NCBI GenBank assembly: GCA_913055915.1
Contig: CAJXKL010000001.1
Location: 103,576 to 167,575 of the forward strand
DNA from: an uncultured Candidatus Nemicrothrix sp.
Lineage (GTDB): Bacteria; Actinomycetota; Acidimicrobiia; Acidimicrobiales; MedAcidi-G1
Direction: 5' to 3'
DNA: 64,000 nucleotides
Shown here: in pieces, positions 1 through 8,538 of the stretch
How positions within the stretch are numbered: the stretch's first letter is position 1
Layout of the letters: each line of letters starts with the position of its first letter
The notes under the pieces: generated by a model
Database searches by the model: none
Told to the model about the DNA's origin: nothing
The model's input: the letters and a program-made list of their open reading frames with translations, nothing else
Made by a program: the position numbers and the translations under genes

Positions 1-432
1 GGCCACATCGAGTGCACCCGGGTACTCCATCAGCCTCAGAACCTGCTCAGCGACCTCTTCGTCGGGATCGATCACGAGATGGTCCGTTAGACCCTTGAAC
101 AGTGCGTTCACTTCGGGTCGCCTGAGGCGACGTGACTCGACCCTTACGATCGTCTTCTGCACGCCTGCCTGTCGTGCTAGAAGGGCACTCAACAGGTTGG
201 CTTCGTCGTTGGCGGTTACAGCTACGAGCAGATCCGCCTTGTCGAGGCCGGCCTGTTGAAGGCAATCGGGGTCCGTGCCGCTGCCCCTGACGGCCAGCAC
301 GTCGAGGTTCTTGTCGATCTCGCGGAACCGGTCAGGGTCGGCCTCGATCAGGGCGATGTCGTGTTCCTGGCTGCTCAGGCGCTCCGCGACGTAACTGCCG
401 ACCTCGCCGGCACCAACAACGATGATGTACAC
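1..432 (-). CDS. TrkA-type NAD-binding potassium uptake protein, partial at window edge
   Basis: Likely cytoplasmic nucleotide-binding subunit that gates a Trk/Ktr potassium channel in response to NAD(H). The 144 visible codons start at a GTG (430-432) and open with VYIIVVGAGEVG, the first strand and GxGxxG loop of a TrkA_N Rossmann fold. LIEADPDR follows at the end of the second strand, then AVTANDEANLL. The reading frame runs off the left edge, so the C-terminal TrkA_C domain is not seen. The start lies three bases after the stop of the upstream cyclo-ligase gene, so the two are probably cotranscribed. It could instead be half of a duplicated TrkA with two such domains. Confidence 0.85.
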   Translation of the reverse strand, partial: MYIIVVGAGEVGSYVAERLSSQEHDIALIEADPDRFREIDKNLDVLAVRGSGTDPDCLQQAGLDKADLLVAVTANDEANLLSALLARQAGVQKTIVRVESRRLRRPEVNALFKGLTDHLVIDPDEEVAEQVLRLMEYPGALDVA

Positions 433-435
433 CGG

Positions 436-1008
436 CTAATCCTCGCCGATCGGTGGCTCCGGGCGGAGGATGCCCGTCTCTGTCACGATTATGTCGAGCG
501 GGACGTCCCAGGGCCGGGGTTCAAGCAGTGCAACAACCTGGAAGCTGTGCGCAATGCCGATCAGGACCGGGGGTGCCGGTTGGCTTAGGCGAAATGCGAA
601 GGTCCGATCGTAGTAGCCGGCTCCGTGGCCCATGCGGTTGCCCCTGCTGTCAACAGCCACCAGGGGTACCAGGACCGCATCCAGGCGATCCGGTGGCACC
701 TTTTCGCCTCGGACAGGCTGACTGGTACCGAACGGGCCGCGTTGCAGGGGCCCGTCGGGTATCACGAACTCAAGGTCTCCACGGGGTTGGATCACGGGAA
801 GGGCACCGCTCAGACCCCCTGCCAGCAGCGAGGGCCAGGGGTCGATCTCGCCTCGTATTCCAACGTACGCAGCGATCGTGCCGGCAGCTCTGAACTCGTC
901 AAGATCCATGGCACTTTCCATGGCCCTGAGGCTTGCCCGCTGAACCGCCTCGCCAGAGAGCGATTCCCTCTGCCTGATCATCTGGTCCCGCGCAGAATCG
1001 GACTTCAT
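436..1008 (-). CDS. 5-formyltetrahydrofolate cyclo-ligase
   Basis: Cytosolic enzyme that converts 5-formyltetrahydrofolate to 5,10-methenyltetrahydrofolate with ATP, returning a dead-end folate to one-carbon metabolism. The 190-residue length is normal for the family. The N-terminal basic helix (SARDQMIRQRES) precedes the diagnostic C-terminal motif NRMGHGAGYYDRTFA, which binds ATP and substrate. The preceding segment LVPLVAVDSRG matches the family strand before that motif. Start is the ATG at 1006-1008; no strong ribosome binding site is visible. It is followed after three bases by the TrkA-type gene. Confidence 0.92.
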   Translation of the reverse strand: MKSDSARDQMIRQRESLSGEAVQRASLRAMESAMDLDEFRAAGTIAAYVGIRGEIDPWPSLLAGGLSGALPVIQPRGDLEFVIPDGPLQRGPFGTSQPVRGEKVPPDRLDAVLVPLVAVDSRGNRMGHGAGYYDRTFAFRLSQPAPPVLIGIAHSFQVVALLEPRPWDVPLDIIVTETGILRPEPPIGED

Positions 1009-1223
1009 TGAACGATGTTTGCCCAGGGAGCGTTCCGATTCCAGTACCGGGTGACATATGTCGCCGGACTGGTGTTTGAAGCGCCCCCGTCAGGTCACTA
1101 GCGTCACGACGGTTCTTGCTCCGGGGCGCAATACAGATGCCTACCGGAGTCCAGGAAGCCATCGACCGGCGTTGTTGCCGAATTCGCACGACAAACGTTC
1201 CCGATACCTCAGGAGATCGACCC

Positions 1224-3320
1224 TTGGAAGCCATCCCCTACCTGGCTGCAGCCTCGTCCGTCATGGGCCTCCTGCTGGCCGCCTACTTCTACAGCTCGGT
1301 GCGAGCTGCCGACCCCGGAGACCAGCGGATGGTCTTCCTCATGACAGAGATCCAAAAGGGCGCCCGCGCCTTTCTCAAGAAGGAATACACGTGGGTATCG
1401 GGCTTCGTTGCCGCTATGGCCGCCCTGATTGCCGCCCTCATCGCCCCGATGGCAGCCCTGACCTATGTCCTGGGAGCGGTCCTCTCGGCAACTGCCGGAT
1501 ACGTGGGGATGACAGTGGCAACCATGGCCAACGCCAGAACCACCCAGGCTGCCAAGGAGGGGCCCGGCAAGGCCCTTCCGATCGCCTTTCGTGGCGGCGC
1601 CGTGATGGGGTTCTCGGTGGCAGGCCTTGCCCTCGGCGGACTCATGCTCGTCTACATCCTCTTTGTGCTGATCATCGGTGTTGACAACGCATTCGAGGTG
1701 GTGACGGCCTACGGGCTGGGCGCTTCGTCCATCGCCCTGTTCTCCCGTGTAGGTGGCGGTATCTACACAAAGGCCGCTGACGTGGGTGCCGACCTTGTCG
1801 GAAAGGTCGAGGCGGGCATCCCGGAGGACGACCCACGCAACCCGGCCACGATCGCAGACAACGTGGGTGACAACGTCGGTGACGTAGCCGGTATGGGTGC
1901 CGACCTCTTCGAAAGCTACGCCGGCTCGATCATCGCCCCGATCTCACTTGTGGCCTTTGCCCTCGGACTCGGCGCTGAGCATGCATCCGCCACAACCAAC
2001 ATCTCTCTCCTGTCATTTCCCATTGCCATTGCCTTCGTCGGCATGCTGGCTTCGATTCTCGGCTCGTTTCTCGTGAAGGGCGGAGATTCGACCGACACGA
2101 AGGCTCTTAGCAAGGCCCTCCACATGGGCACCAACTCTGCAATGATGATTACCGCCGTGGCCACCGTCGCTATTGCGTTCTGGCTGTTCGGCTCCGATTC
2201 GGCGTTCGACAACCCCCTGGGCCTCGCCATCGCGGTGGTCGGCGGCCTGGTCGTCGGTTGGGCTCTCGGGAAGACCGCTGAGTACTACACATCAGACCAC
2301 TTCGGTCCCGTGAAGAAGATTGCTGGTCAGACGGAGACGGGCCCCGCCACCACCATCCTCGGTGGCATTTCGGCCGGGATGGTCTCGGTGGCCGCCTCGG
2401 TGGTCCTCCTGGCAGTTGGCGTGGCCCTCGCCTACTGGGGTGGAGAGATGGCCTTTGATTCGATCGGGAACCTGGATGGTGGCATCTACGGTATTGCTGT
2501 CGCTGCCATCGGAATGCTGGCGACACTCGGTGTGGTCGTCTCCGTTGACGCTTATGGCCCGATCGCAGACAACGCAGGTGGCATAGCCGAGATGGCTGAG
2601 TTGGATCCGAGCGTCCGTGAGGTAACCGACGCGCTGGATTCACTGGGCAACACCACTGCAGCGGTAGCGAAGGGATTCGCTGTAGGCTCCGCGGCCCTGA
2701 CAGCTCTCGCTCTCTTCAAGAGCTTCGAGTTCGCTGTGGTGCAGGCAGGTGGAACCCTCTCGTTGAACATCGGCGAGGTGACGGTGTTCGTTGGCCTGTT
2801 CCTCGGAGCGATGCTCCCGTTCCTGTTCGCCGCCCTGACGATCGACGCCGTGGGACGCGCCGCACAGAAGATGATCGAGGAGGTCCGACGCCAGTTCCGG
2901 GAGATTCCGGGCCTCCGCGAGGGTAAACAGGGTGTCAACCCCGATTCGGCCCGCTGTGTCGAGATCTCCACCGAGGCATCCCTGAAGGAGATGATCGTTC
3001 CCGGAGCGCTTGCCGTGGTGGTTCCCCTGGTGATCGGCTTCGTGAATATCGACGCTCTGGGTGGGTTCCTCGCCGGAGCGCTGGTATCAGGCTTCTGTCT
3101 TGCAATCTTCATGGCCAATGCCGGCGGTGCGTGGGACAATGCCAAGAAGTACATTGAGGCCGGTGCACTTGGGGGCAAGGGGTCTGACAACCACAAGGCG
3201 GCGGTTGTCGGTGACACCGTTGGCGATCCCTTCAAGGACACATCGGGGCCGGCGATGAACATCCTCATCAAGGTTATGACGATCGTGTCGCTGGTCTTCG
3301 CCTCGGCATTCGTGGGTTAG
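1224..3320 (+). CDS. hppA: Membrane-bound proton/sodium-translocating pyrophosphatase, K+-dependent type
   Basis: Integral membrane pump that hydrolyses pyrophosphate and exports H+ or Na+. About 698 residues with around 16 hydrophobic segments, the usual size. The substrate site DVGADLVGKVE and the acidic motif DNVGDNVGDVAG are intact, and a second acidic cluster DNHKAAVVGDTVGDP lies near the C terminus. In the motif GNTTAAVAKG the residue after GNTT is Ala, where potassium-independent enzymes have Lys, so this should be a K+-stimulated pump. I chose the TTG at 1224 because AGGAGA sits seven bases upstream and the protein then begins at the first membrane segment. The frame is open to an ATG at 1116, but that adds an unlikely polar leader. 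Whether it moves Na+ or H+ cannot be told here. Confidence 0.96.
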   Translation: MEAIPYLAAASSVMGLLLAAYFYSSVRAADPGDQRMVFLMTEIQKGARAFLKKEYTWVSGFVAAMAALIAALIAPMAALTYVLGAVLSATAGYVGMTVATMANARTTQAAKEGPGKALPIAFRGGAVMGFSVAGLALGGLMLVYILFVLIIGVDNAFEVVTAYGLGASSIALFSRVGGGIYTKAADVGADLVGKVEAGIPEDDPRNPATIADNVGDNVGDVAGMGADLFESYAGSIIAPISLVAFALGLGAEHASATTNISLLSFPIAIAFVGMLASILGSFLVKGGDSTDTKALSKALHMGTNSAMMITAVATVAIAFWLFGSDSAFDNPLGLAIAVVGGLVVGWALGKTAEYYTSDHFGPVKKIAGQTETGPATTILGGISAGMVSVAASVVLLAVGVALAYWGGEMAFDSIGNLDGGIYGIAVAAIGMLATLGVVVSVDAYGPIADNAGGIAEMAELDPSVREVTDALDSLGNTTAAVAKGFAVGSAALTALALFKSFEFAVVQAGGTLSLNIGEVTVFVGLFLGAMLPFLFAALTIDAVGRAAQKMIEEVRRQFREIPGLREGKQGVNPDSARCVEISTEASLKEMIVPGALAVVVPLVIGFVNIDALGGFLAGALVSGFCLAIFMANAGGAWDNAKKYIEAGALGGKGSDNHKAAVVGDTVGDPFKDTSGPAMNILIKVMTIVSLVFASAFVG

Positions 3321-3330
3321 GGCCAGGCCC

Positions 3331-4170
3331 GTGGAACGCCCAGATGGGCGCAGCTACCGGGGGCCGGTCAAGGGCGTTGTGCTGGACTGGAGTGGGACGA
3401 CGGTCGACGCGTACGTGATCGCACCAGCGGTTGTGTTCGTTGAGGTGTTCCACAACCAGGGCGTGGAGATAACAATGGAGGAGGCGCGAGGCCCTATGGG
3501 CCTGCGCAAGGACCTCCACATCGCGGCCCTCACTGAGTTGCCTGCTGTCAGGGAGCGATGGCACGCTGCTCATGCTCGCTATCCCGAACAGGCCGACGTC
3601 ACCGCCATGTTCGAGGACTTCGTGCCCAGACAGGTCGAGTGCCTTCCACGGTACGCGAAACTCTTGCCAGGTGTCGCTGAAATGGCCCAGAGCCTGCGAG
3701 CCGACCATGACATCCGCATAGGTGTGTCAACCGGTTTTACGAGGCCGATGGTCGAGGTCCTTCTCGAACATGCAGCAGAGCAGGGTTTCCGGCCTGACTG
3801 TGCCGTGGCGGGTGACGACGTTGAGAATGGCGCCAGACCGCGGCCTTTCATGGTCTACAGGAACATGGACCTGCTCGACGTGCATCCGATTCAGGCAGTG
3901 GTGAAGGTCGATGACACGGGCTCAGGTGTGGGCGAGGGCGTCGAAGCGGGATGCTGGGCCGTGGGGATCGCCCGCTACAGCAACTACCTCAACATCAACT
4001 CCCTTGAGGAGGCAGCTGAGATGTCTGCTTCTGAGCTCGCAGAGCGGCTTGCATTCACCCGCGAACAGTTGTGGAGGTCAGGGGCCCACTACGTGATTGA
4101 CGAGCCGCTGGAGTTGCCTGCGGTCATCGGCGAAATCAATACACGGCTGGCCGTAGGCGACACTCCCTGA
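3331..4170 (+). CDS. phnX: Phosphonoacetaldehyde hydrolase
   Basis: HAD-superfamily enzyme that cleaves the C-P bond of phosphonoacetaldehyde to acetaldehyde and phosphate, the second step of 2-aminoethylphosphonate breakdown. The nucleophile Asp19 sits in VVLDWSGTTVD. The Schiff-base Lys60 sits in GPMGLRKDLHI, 41 residues after the Asp as in the characterised Bacillus enzyme. GVSTGFTR (motif 2) and VKVDDTGSGVGEG (motif 4) are also present. About 279 residues from a GTG start ten bases after the hppA stop. The transaminase PhnW that normally supplies the substrate is not in this window. Confidence 0.93.
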   Translation: MERPDGRSYRGPVKGVVLDWSGTTVDAYVIAPAVVFVEVFHNQGVEITMEEARGPMGLRKDLHIAALTELPAVRERWHAAHARYPEQADVTAMFEDFVPRQVECLPRYAKLLPGVAEMAQSLRADHDIRIGVSTGFTRPMVEVLLEHAAEQGFRPDCAVAGDDVENGARPRPFMVYRNMDLLDVHPIQAVVKVDDTGSGVGEGVEAGCWAVGIARYSNYLNINSLEEAAEMSASELAERLAFTREQLWRSGAHYVIDEPLELPAVIGEINTRLAVGDTP

Positions 4171-4172
4171 GC

Positions 4173-4952
4173 TCAGGTCTCGGGTGTCACGTAGGCGGCG
4201 CTGAGGCCTCCGTCGACCATCAGATCAGTACCGGTCACGTAGGAGGCCTCGTCTGATGCCAGCCAGAGCGCTGCCTGAGCCATCTCGGCGGCCTCACCGA
4301 AGCGTCCCATCGGCACGTGCACGAGGCGACGCTTCTTCTTCTCGTCGGTGTCCAGGAGGTTCATGAGGAGTTCCGTCCTGAGGGGGCCCGGGCACAGGGA
4401 GTTGACCCGGATGTTCTGTCGGGCGTGGACGACAGCCAACTCGCGCGTCAGTGCGAGGACGGCCCCCTTGGATGCCGTGTAGGCGACCTGTGGGGTGGCT
4501 GCACCAACCACGGCCACGAATGACGCCGTATTGATGATCGAACCCCCACCCGATTCGAGCATTGCGGGTATCTCGTACTTGCAGCCGAGGAAGACGCCCT
4601 TTGCGTTGACTCCCATTGTCAGGTCCCAGATGCCCTCTCCGGTATCGACGGCATCGCTGTCCTCTGGGTGCATGATGCCTGCATTGTTGAAGGCGACGTG
4701 AAGAGCGCCGAACTCTTCGACAGTCGTTGAGACAACGCTCTCCATGTCGGCTGCAAGCGAAACGTCGGCTGTGAGCGCGACAGCGGTACCACCGGCTCCG
4801 GTGATATCGGCAGCGGTGGTTGCGTTGTCGTCGCCTGTGAGGTCCACGCAGACGACCCTGGCGCCATTGGCGGCGAACAAGAGGGCCGATTCGCGCCCGA
4901 TACCCGATGCCGCACCTGTTACCAGAGCAACCTTTCCGGCAAGCCGGGTCAT
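4173..4952 (-). CDS. SDR-family oxidoreductase
   Basis: Classical short-chain dehydrogenase/reductase of 259 residues. The cofactor loop TGAASGIG is at residues 12-19, NNAG at 89-92, and the catalytic set is Ser144, Tyr158 and Lys162 (YTASK). An acidic residue at the end of the second strand (VCVDL) suggests NAD(H) over NADP(H). The start ATG follows AGGGGGA at good spacing. It converges tail to tail with phnX, with two bases between the stops. Substrate is unknown, and nothing next to it names a pathway. Confidence 0.9.
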   Translation of the reverse strand: MTRLAGKVALVTGAASGIGRESALLFAANGARVVCVDLTGDDNATTAADITGAGGTAVALTADVSLAADMESVVSTTVEEFGALHVAFNNAGIMHPEDSDAVDTGEGIWDLTMGVNAKGVFLGCKYEIPAMLESGGGSIINTASFVAVVGAATPQVAYTASKGAVLALTRELAVVHARQNIRVNSLCPGPLRTELLMNLLDTDEKKKRRLVHVPMGRFGEAAEMAQAALWLASDEASYVTGTDLMVDGGLSAAYVTPET

Positions 4953-4986
4953 GCAATCCCCCTGACCTTGATGAACTGGGCCACGA

Positions 4987-6150
4987 TCAGCCCGGCAGGA
5001 CGATCATGGGATCTTTCGGCTCGCCACCTGTCCTCACCTCGAAGTGAAGGTGCGGGCCTGTCGACCAGCCGGTGGAGCCGCAACGGCCGATTACGTCACC
5101 TGTCTGGAGGATGTGGCCCTTGGAGACCAGAAGCTCCTCCTGGTGCGCATAGACGGTGATTACCGGTCCTTCGTGTTCCATGAGGGCGACGTTGCCGTAA
5201 CCGTTCTTCCAGCCTGCGAAGATCACCTCGCCGGCCTTGGCCGCCCAGACGGGTTGGTTTCGAACACAGCTGATGTCGACGCCGTTGTGTTGGCGGCTTG
5301 TGCCGAAGATGGGATGGACCCGTAGTCCGAACCCTGAGCCGATCTTGCCCTCGATCGGCATGATGAAGCCTGCACCGGACTCCTTGGTCAGGTCGGGGGC
5401 TGATCGACGTAGTTCCTCTGCGATCAGGTTGTCGATGAGAACGGCCATCTGGTACTGCTCGCGCTCATACTGCTTCACGGCCGCCTCGTGTTTCCCAATC
5501 CGGGTCTCGAGTTCCTCTTTCACCTTTTCCTGGGACCTGATCCGCCGGTCCAGGACGAGCATCGAGGATTCCAGTTCCCGTTGCTGCAGGTCGGCGTCGA
5601 GGATGGCGGCGTCAGCCGCCCTGGCGATGTCTTCCATCTCGGATTCAAGGGATCGCAGGCGGTCCAGGGTGTCGGAGCGGTTTCCTGTCACAACGTTCAG
5701 AATCGCCGATTTGCGTATGCCTGCTGACAGGTCCTCGGATTCGAGAAGGATTCCGGGCCGTAGACCCGAGATGTAGACATCTACCGCCAGTTCCTCGACA
5801 CGAGCGCGGGCTTCGCGAATCTCCACGCCCACCTGCTCCACCTCCACCCAGCGGAGCGTTGCCTCGGCTTCAGCGGCTTCTATTGCCTGGCGTGATGCGG
5901 CGATCTTTGCCTGTGCGAGGGCAACCGCATCGTCGAGAGCACCAAGCGCCCCGGAGACCTCGGCATCCTCGGCCTCAATAAGCTCAAGTGCCTCGGCGGC
6001 ATCAGCAGCCAGGTCCTTGGCTGCCTCTCTACGGTCCCTGGCGTCGCGGATTGATTCGGTGTCGCCTGATGCTCCCGTCGGCATCAGGACGGCGAGGGCG
6101 ACAACCAGGGCTGTCAGGGTACGAAGTGTGGGGTGTGGGGTCGTTGGCAT
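4987..6150 (-). CDS. Secreted coiled-coil M23 peptidase (EnvC/murein hydrolase-like)
   Basis: Exported peptidoglycan endopeptidase or amidase activator of 387 residues. Residues 8-28 form a signal peptide core ending near ASG. Residues 30-125 and 165-250 are charged, Ala/Glu/Arg-rich coiled coil. The C terminus from about 262 is a LytM/M23 domain with the zinc ligands in place: His288 and Asp292 (HNGVD) and His367-x-His369 (PHLHFEV). Because the ligands are intact it may be an active hydrolase, unlike true EnvC activators. No ftsE/ftsX partners are adjacent. It lies about 110 bases downstream of the sulfatase gene on the same strand. Confidence 0.92.
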   Translation of the reverse strand: MPTTPHPTLRTLTALVVALAVLMPTGASGDTESIRDARDRREAAKDLAADAAEALELIEAEDAEVSGALGALDDAVALAQAKIAASRQAIEAAEAEATLRWVEVEQVGVEIREARARVEELAVDVYISGLRPGILLESEDLSAGIRKSAILNVVTGNRSDTLDRLRSLESEMEDIARAADAAILDADLQQRELESSMLVLDRRIRSQEKVKEELETRIGKHEAAVKQYEREQYQMAVLIDNLIAEELRRSAPDLTKESGAGFIMPIEGKIGSGFGLRVHPIFGTSRQHNGVDISCVRNQPVWAAKAGEVIFAGWKNGYGNVALMEHEGPVITVYAHQEELLVSKGHILQTGDVIGRCGSTGWSTGPHLHFEVRTGGEPKDPMIVLPG

Positions 6151-6261
6151 TGGTGGGGTTGGCTGTTCTGCTGGAACACACTGCAGGGTACCGCGCTCCC
6201 AGATCGGTCTTCAGGTACGGTTCATTTCGGGCAGTGGACCCGTCCGGGTAGGCCCCTCTGC

Positions 6262-8538
6262 CTATTCCCGCGCCATCTCTGTCCGCATTGCCAGTACTGC
6301 GTCCTCGGTCATTTCATCGGTCCCGCGCTCAGGAAGGTGGATTGTCAGTTCATGGAAGGTTCCGTTAAATGGGAAGGGCCCCTGATACTCCTCTGACACG
6401 GTTGAAAGGGCATCACGGCCGACGTCGAGGCCTGTCGAACCCAGTACTCGGACAACGAACGGGACCGCCATCGTTGCAGAGGCCTCTCCGTCAACGAACA
6501 GCGTGGCTGTACCAGCATCACCATCGCGGTGGAAGTGGACGCCCACGGAGGTCTCGCCGATTGGGAGAGGTTGTCGGGTCCGAACAACGTGGTGATCTGT
6601 GAAGATGTTGTAGTCAAAGACCAGGCGGTCATCTCTGATGAAGAGTGTCAGCCCCAGGTTTCCGGTTCCGACCGCCATAAGGACGCCTTCACCACCGGGG
6701 GGTCGCGTGATCGAGGCCTCCACAAGGAAGGAGCGGTTGCCGAGGAGGGCGGCGGCACCGGCCGGGATATGGGAGATCGGCGGGACGTAGCGGTAGGTCC
6801 GACCCTGATGGGGCGTACCATGTCGCATCGGGATCCGGAACAGTTCGATCGTGCGGTCGTCGAGGGGCAGAACGCCGTTGGCTTCGGCCTCGCCCCACCA
6901 GAGTTCGATCATTGATCTGAGGCGCTCGGGCTCTGCTGCGGCCAGGTCGTTCGTTTCTGACACGTCGTTGTCCAGGTGGAACAGTTCCCAGCGTTCCTCT
7001 TCGTAGGACGCGCCCGGTGAATGGCGTGTAACTGCCTTCCACCCATCGCTGCAGATCGCCCTGTGTCCGAACATCTCGAAGTACTGGGGGCCCTTTCGAG
7101 TCGGTTCGTCCGGCCCGTTGAAGGTATAGGCGAGGCTGGTGCCGGTCATTGGAGACTGTTCCCGACCGTGACGCTCGCCGGGCATGTCGAGGCCGATCAG
7201 GTCAAGGAGGGTGGGCGTCAGGTCGGTGACGTGGTGGAACTGGTTCCGCCTCTCCCCTGCTCCACCTATCCCGCCGGGCCAGTGGACAATCAATGGGTCT
7301 CGGACCCCTCCGCCGTGTGTCGTCTGCTTGTACCACCGCATGGGGGTGTTGCCTGCCTGTGCCCAGCCCCACGGGTAGTTGCTGTGTGAACGGGGTCCAC
7401 CGATCTCGTCCAGTCGCTCGACGGCGGTGTCCACGTCCTCCGGGACCACGTTGAAATACTTCATCTCGTCGGTGACACCGGTGGAGCCACCTTCCTGGCT
7501 GGCACCGTTGTCGGACAGGAGCATGATCACGGTGTCGTCGAGAAGGCCAAGGCGCTCCAGGTGCCCGATGAGGCGGCCGATCTGAGCGTCGGTGTGGTCG
7601 AGCATGGCCGCAAAGGCCTCCTGTAGGCGACAGGCGAAGCGCTGTTGGTTGAGGCTGAGGTCCTCCCAGGCTTCAACCCCGGGGTTTCTCGGGGCGAGGA
7701 TCGTGCCTTCTGGCACCACCCCTAGGTTGATCTGGTTCTGGAACCATTCCTGACGCACCACATCCCAGCCGGCGTCGAAACGGCCCCGGTACTTCTCACG
7801 GTAGTTGTCAGGGGCCTGATGCGGTGCGTGGGTCGCTCCGAAGGCCAGGTACATGAAGAAGGGTCGGTCCGGTCGCACCGACTTCGTGTCATTCACGAAA
7901 CCAATGGCCTTGTCAACCAGGTCTTCGCTGACGTGGTAGCCGTCCTCTGGTCTAGCGGGCGGATCGATGTGATGGTTGTCGGCTGTCAGTTCGGGGTGGA
8001 ACTGGTCTGTTTCACCCTGCAGGAAGCCGTAGAACCGGTCAAAGCCCCGCTGCAGGGGCCAGTGGTCGAACGGTCCCGCTGCCGACGCCTGCGCCATTGG
8101 GGCCAGGTGCCACTTGCCGATGCATGCGGTGGCGTAGCCGTTGTCCTGTAGTACCTCGGCAATGGTTGCGGCATGGTCGGCTATGTAGCCCCGCATGTGC
8201 GGGTACCCACTGTCGAAGTTGGACACGGCCCTCATGCCGACGGCATGGTGGTTTCGCCCTGTCAGCAGACAGGCGCGGGTTGGTGAACAGAGCGCTGTCG
8301 TGTGGAAGTTCGTGTACCTGAGGCCTCCCGCTGCGAGGCCGTCGATGTTGGGTGTGTCGATACTTGACCCGTAGCAACCGAGGTGGGCGAACCCGGTGTC
8401 GTCAAGCAGGATCACCACGACGTTGGGACTTCCTTCGGGGGAGCTGGCCGAGTCGGGCCACCAGGGCTCTGACTCGGCATGAGTGGTTCCTATGACGCCC
8501 CTGAAGTCGCCGTCCTCTCCCCTGGTTCCCACGGTCAC
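6262..8538 (-). CDS. Arylsulfatase-type sulfatase, long form
   Basis: Type I sulfatase, about 758 residues, that would hydrolyse sulfate esters. The formylglycine site is the cysteine form, CSPTR with Cys84, followed by LLTGRNHH. Metal-binding LLDDTGF precedes it and LLSDNGASQEGG comes later. The length and motifs resemble the long arylsulfatases of mycobacteria; the last 180 residues look like a separate beta-rich domain. No signal peptide is visible, so it is probably cytoplasmic. The GTG start directly follows the stop of the upstream sulfatase with no gap. A formylglycine-generating enzyme is required but is not in this window. Confidence 0.93.
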   Translation of the reverse strand: MTVGTRGEDGDFRGVIGTTHAESEPWWPDSASSPEGSPNVVVILLDDTGFAHLGCYGSSIDTPNIDGLAAGGLRYTNFHTTALCSPTRACLLTGRNHHAVGMRAVSNFDSGYPHMRGYIADHAATIAEVLQDNGYATACIGKWHLAPMAQASAAGPFDHWPLQRGFDRFYGFLQGETDQFHPELTADNHHIDPPARPEDGYHVSEDLVDKAIGFVNDTKSVRPDRPFFMYLAFGATHAPHQAPDNYREKYRGRFDAGWDVVRQEWFQNQINLGVVPEGTILAPRNPGVEAWEDLSLNQQRFACRLQEAFAAMLDHTDAQIGRLIGHLERLGLLDDTVIMLLSDNGASQEGGSTGVTDEMKYFNVVPEDVDTAVERLDEIGGPRSHSNYPWGWAQAGNTPMRWYKQTTHGGGVRDPLIVHWPGGIGGAGERRNQFHHVTDLTPTLLDLIGLDMPGERHGREQSPMTGTSLAYTFNGPDEPTRKGPQYFEMFGHRAICSDGWKAVTRHSPGASYEEERWELFHLDNDVSETNDLAAAEPERLRSMIELWWGEAEANGVLPLDDRTIELFRIPMRHGTPHQGRTYRYVPPISHIPAGAAALLGNRSFLVEASITRPPGGEGVLMAVGTGNLGLTLFIRDDRLVFDYNIFTDHHVVRTRQPLPIGETSVGVHFHRDGDAGTATLFVDGEASATMAVPFVVRVLGSTGLDVGRDALSTVSEEYQGPFPFNGTFHELTIHLPERGTDEMTEDAVLAMRTEMARE

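Noticed and set aside
3337-3350. CGCCCA-GA-TGGGCG palindrome as hppA terminator
   Set aside because: The loop is too small, there is no T-run, and it lies within the start of phnX.
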